NCBI GenBank assembly: GCA_965203535.1
Contig: OZ241897.1
Span: 682,001-746,000 of the forward strand
Length of the DNA stretch: 64,000 bases
DNA from: JAJDTT01 sp022827025
Lineage (GTDB): Bacteria > Acidobacteriota > UBA6911 > RPQK01 > JAJDTT01
Reading direction: 5' to 3'
Each line of letters opens with the position of its first letter. Position 1 is the stretch's first letter. Positions 63,801-64,000 of the stretch are shown one piece after another. The translations under genes and the position numbers were made by a program. The notes under the pieces are model-generated. The model was not told the DNA's origin. It was given only the letters and a program-made list of their open reading frames with translations, and ran no database searches.

Positions 63801-64000
63801 CCGGACAATTCGGCTTCCACCCGGTAGTCTCCCAAGGGCAGGAGGGTGATCCTGTAGAGTCCCTCATCGTTGGAAAGGGAGGTCCGTTGGAAGCCCGTTC
63901 CTTCGTTGACGGCGACGACCTCGACACCGGGAATCACGCCGCCGGTCTCGTCCTGGACTCTGCCCAGAATCGTCGCGGTCTGTTGCGCCTGCACGGATAC
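60854..64000 (-). CDS. TonB-dependent receptor, Oar-like, N-terminal signal cut by window edge
   Basis: At least 1,048 residues, entering from the right edge. The last visible codons are VSVQAQQTATILG, i.e. the signal-cleavage region, so the true start is just outside the window. Carboxypeptidase-regulatory domain (GVIPGVEVVAVNEGTGFQRT, LLPLGDYRVEAELSGFKK), plug (LPLAGRDPLALITLIPGA, GQMNSFQLDGAQFNNVQ), then a ~750-residue barrel ending in GRGRQIQFALKFRF, the normal terminal F. Outer membrane import of a large ligand; with the CRTAC1 protein, mutarotase and epimerase it probably imports a rhamnose-containing or related saccharide (inference). Confidence 0.92.
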   Translation of the reverse strand, partial: VSVQAQQTATILGRVQDETGGVIPGVEVVAVNEGTGFQRTSLSNDEGLYRITLLPLGDYRVEAELSGFKKLVMGGIHLTVEENSRVDLVLRVGEVAEEVTVASTAIQVETRSASISRLMDEKRVDELPLAGRDPLALITLIPGAARISIPEQGTRDIIVNISGGNGQMNSFQLDGAQFNNVQRARGLPMPPPDMVKEFRAETNSYDASKGRGSVASFSVVTKSGTNRFHGSAFEFHRNGALNARSFFAPESPFLVYNQFGGTVGGPVIKDKTHFFFGYQGTRIRQSRVMSGAIPPSALERQGNFSASSNPPIDPVTGERFPGDIIPSNRLDPAALNVISELPNANAPGGGFALNTSAGSNGDQYLIRVDHQFTENNRLTGRFWRDKSDFFRNDGNIPWTTKTTPYSVHNATLQNTHTFSPRVINEAQISYGRRDESQLHSNQRGPADYGIQGVNTEIPFPPNINVVGRFSLSSSFLGNHVRLDNTWQAQDTVHVTEGDHTVRFGFSFEKLHMVGRPNFDQGLFTFNGELTGNTLGDFMVGHVSNLLLLLEREDHRSWFLNFFVQDDYQVSNNVTLNLGLRYQYDDPVREQDDRIATWIPGYQSTLFPTAPEGMAYGNDPGISGSTYMPDKNNFAPRLGLAWDVFGTGKTSVRAGWGVFYQFSTNGYSQFSALNQPFLPIFSLGSDLLSEFSNPFRESPLPSACPGTISTFCPETGVVIFSKPISAWAIEPEIRNPYIQHYSFAVQQQLPQDYLLEVAFVGNTVRKLADTVERNPADCPSRNPDACTLGNRQQRRRYNPAGISTIRRFEDGASSNYNALQMVLSKRFTANYLLNVNYTWSKWIDTTRTGYQNRGVHQDSDNPGLDRGPAAFDRRQIFSASWVWSPGWLTQHDSVVIRNLLGGWQFTGLVSMQSGSPFTVMTGLDNSRTALNQDRPNQFGNAKLDTGRNRGQLIQRYFNPDAFEPNPVLTFGTLGRNTLVGPGFANVDFGLMKNFAVTETSSLQLRGEFFNLLNRPNFANPVSNLASGTVGRIQSAGRGRQIQFALKFRF

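Overview
This is a 64 kb window from a high-GC Gram-negative bacterium. Both edges cut through large Oar-type TonB-dependent receptors: an N-terminal carboxypeptidase-regulatory-like domain, then plug and barrel. Together with a CRTAC1-type FG-GAP/ASPIC protein, a DUF1501 plus cytochrome-c/DUF1549/DUF1553 pair, WPQFRGD-type PQQ propellers and very long FtsX permeases, this points to an uncultured Acidobacteriota member, perhaps marine or soil. That is inference from gene content; no rRNA gene or phylogenetic marker was tested. GC looks visibly lower in 27-29.5 kb and from about 49.5 kb onward than in the first 26 kb (judged by eye).

Layout. 0-7 kb: TonB receptor fragment; a fused glycosyltransferase/ABC-ATPase gene translationally coupled to a giant FtsX permease. 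7-11.6 kb: a tight four-gene operon (HemN-like radical SAM enzyme, halogenase-like flavoprotein, hotdog thioesterase, phenylacetate-CoA-ligase-like enzyme) that looks like a small undescribed biosynthetic unit. 11.6-19.7 kb: PQQ-propeller lipoprotein/secreted protein and an AddB-AddA recombination helicase-nuclease pair. 19.8-26.9 kb: RHH/PIN toxin-antitoxin, a TIM-barrel-like unknown, an anaerobic sulfatase-maturase homologue with a SEC-C tail, a secreted DUF255/thioredoxin protein and an iron alcohol dehydrogenase. 27.1-29.4 kb: a small accessory island with an OLD/SMC-like ATPase, the broken remnant of its DUF4276 partner, and a VapBC pair with an unusual three-half-site operator.

29.5-36.4 kb: a complete polyamine-type ABC importer (ATPase, binding protein, two permeases), a type I methionine aminopeptidase, and a DUF3311 + sodium:solute symporter pair. 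36.4-45.5 kb: a full CO-dehydrogenase-like (form II) molybdenum hydroxylase operon coxG-S-L-M-D-E plus a MocA-like nucleotidyltransferase, with a rhomboid protease and the XdhC/CoxF chaperone upstream. 46-49.5 kb: metK, and immediately upstream of it a 2,171-bp ISAs1-family element whose transposase carries a DruA-like (DUF4338) N-terminal domain; 10-bp target duplications and inverted repeats are visible. 49.5-64 kb: DUF1501/PSD1 pair, a Tat/lipoprotein TIM-barrel protein, and a carbohydrate-type locus (sugar epimerase, L-rhamnose mutarotase, deacetylase-like secreted protein, CRTAC1 protein, TonB receptor).

A family of short palindromic repeats (8-bp stem around CTTGT) is scattered between and inside genes. 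Its stems vary by compensatory base changes, and one copy has been absorbed in frame into the FtsX permease.
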